DNA of 64,000 nt from Providencia zhijiangensis (lineage in GTDB: Bacteria; Pseudomonadota; Gammaproteobacteria; Enterobacterales; Enterobacteriaceae): NCBI RefSeq assembly GCF_030315915.2, contig NZ_CP135990.1, forward strand, positions 3,286,001 through 3,350,000. Reading direction: 5' to 3'. Each line of letters begins with the position of its first letter. The stretch's first letter is position 1. A program made the translations under genes and the position numbers. Below are positions 63,444-64,000 of the stretch, in pieces. Under the pieces are notes generated by a model. The model had not been told where the DNA came from. It searched no databases and saw nothing but the letters and a program-made list of their open reading frames with translations.

Positions 63444-64000
63444 TTAACGCCCTGCTTTCAGCTTTTGGAAATACTCTTCATACAGAATATTGGTATTCCC
63501 CACATCGCTTTGCCATTCCCCTTTTTTCAATACCTCTTCTGATGGGTATAGAGATGGGTCATTCGCAATCTCGGCTGGTAATAATTTTTTCGCTTCTAAG
63601 TTTGGCGTCGGATAACCAATAGACTCCGCCACTTGTGCCGCAATTTCTGGGCGTAATAAGAAGTCGATAAGCTTGTGTGCCCCTTCTGCGTTCTTCGCGT
63701 TGGCAGGGATAGCTAAGCTGTCCATCCAGAAAATACCGCCCTCTTTTGGCCATACAACTTCAATCGGTAAACCCGCTTGTCTAGCCACAAATGCCGAGCC
63801 GTTCCACAGCATACCGACATCCACTTCGCCTTCAATATACGGGGTTGCAGGGTTGTCTGAGTTAAAGGCCAGAATATTTGGACGCAATTTTTGCAGTTCG
63901 TTATAGGCTTCTTCAATCTGCTTTGGATCCGTGGTATTGCCAGAATAACCAAGCTTTGTTAGCGCCACTTGGAACACTTCGCGGGCATCATCCATCATCA
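63444..64000 (-). CDS. potD: Spermidine/putrescine-binding protein PotD (3' part)
   Basis: C-terminal 185 residues or so of the periplasmic polyamine-binding protein of PotABCD. The match to E. coli PotD is close: LTKLGYSGNTTDPKQIEEAYN, NSDNPATPYIEGEVDVGMLW, WPKEGGIFWMDSLAIPANAK and the end EEYFQKLKAGR. The start lies beyond the right edge, so the ATG seen within the frame is internal. potABC would be expected further right. Confidence 0.93.
   Translation of the reverse strand, partial: MMDDAREVFQVALTKLGYSGNTTDPKQIEEAYNELQKLRPNILAFNSDNPATPYIEGEVDVGMLWNGSAFVARQAGLPIEVVWPKEGGIFWMDSLAIPANAKNAEGAHKLIDFLLRPEIAAQVAESIGYPTPNLEAKKLLPAEIANDPSLYPSEEVLKKGEWQSDVGNTNILYEEYFQKLKAGR

Noticed and set aside
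1-64000. CRISPR arrays, insertion sequences, prophage, integrase or rRNA
   Set aside because: No repeat-spacer pattern, no intact transposase or integrase frame, and no rRNA-like sequence was found. The Rpn gene was formerly labelled transposase-like but is a nuclease.

Overview
The window reads as chromosome of a Morganellaceae enterobacterium, most likely Providencia or a close relative. This rests on the E. coli-like core blocks fxsA/aspA/dcuA, yjdC/tRNA-Phe and potD, the moderately AT-rich composition with very AT-rich spacers, the MrpJ-type fimbrial regulators known from Proteus and Providencia, and a type II choline-utilisation locus. It has no rRNA, CRISPR array, intact insertion sequence, phage or integrase gene. 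The species is inference; the gene content is read directly.

Layout. (1) 1-3.9 kb: fxsA, aspA and dcuA, the core block for anaerobic C4-dicarboxylate metabolism, with a perfect CRP site before aspA. (2) 4.5-24.2 kb: an accessory block bounded on each side by a small MrpJ-type HTH gene. It holds a chaperone-usher fimbrial operon (four pilins, three chaperones, usher, adhesin, plus a Sel1/SPOR protein). Opposing it is a tightly coupled seven-gene operon that looks like a lipid or polyketide pathway: FabH/OleA-like ketosynthase, reductase, metallo-hydrolase, adenylate-forming enzyme, PAP2 phosphatase, sterol-desaturase-type hydroxylase and fatty-acid desaturase. A glycerate kinase follows. In E. 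coli the same interval (dcuA to yjdC/pheU) holds only cutA and dsbD, and neither is present here. (3) 24.4-25.2 kb: yjdC and tRNA-Phe(GAA).

(4) 25.3-30.2 kb: a sucrose (csc) locus, fructokinase and LacI-type repressor divergent from permease and sucrose hydrolase, with two identical palindromic operators and a CRP site. (5) 30.5-34.5 kb: an RpiR regulator, a glucose-family PTS EIICB and an aspartase/adenylosuccinate-lyase-family enzyme, suggesting uptake of a sugar conjugate that is then split by elimination. (6) 35-39 kb: a subtilisin-type autotransporter and an Rpn-family nuclease. (7) 39.4-44.4 kb: ugpBAECQ for glycerol-3-phosphate, behind an 11-nt phased Pho-box array. (8) 45-48.7 kb: an AbgT transporter, yhdN, an AraC-type regulator and a CsaA-like tRNA-binding protein.

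(9) 48.8-59.9 kb: a choline-degrading microcompartment operon of the GRM2 type: three BMC-H shell proteins, CutF, a BMC vertex protein, CutO, long type II CutC, CutD, a tailed BMC-H protein, a PduL-type phosphotransacylase, a TIGR02536-like protein and a pair of SMR transporters. CutC would cleave choline to trimethylamine and acetaldehyde; CutF, the phosphotransacylase and CutO would dispose of the aldehyde inside the shell. (10) 60.5-64 kb: a MarT/FidL-like regulator pair, a TetR regulator divergent from an NADPH:FMN reductase, and the 3' part of potD running off the right edge.

The best candidate for an undescribed system is the seven-gene operon at 15.2-22.1 kb. The PTS-lyase operon, the fimbrial operon with its SPOR protein, and repeats upstream of the cut operon also deserve attention.
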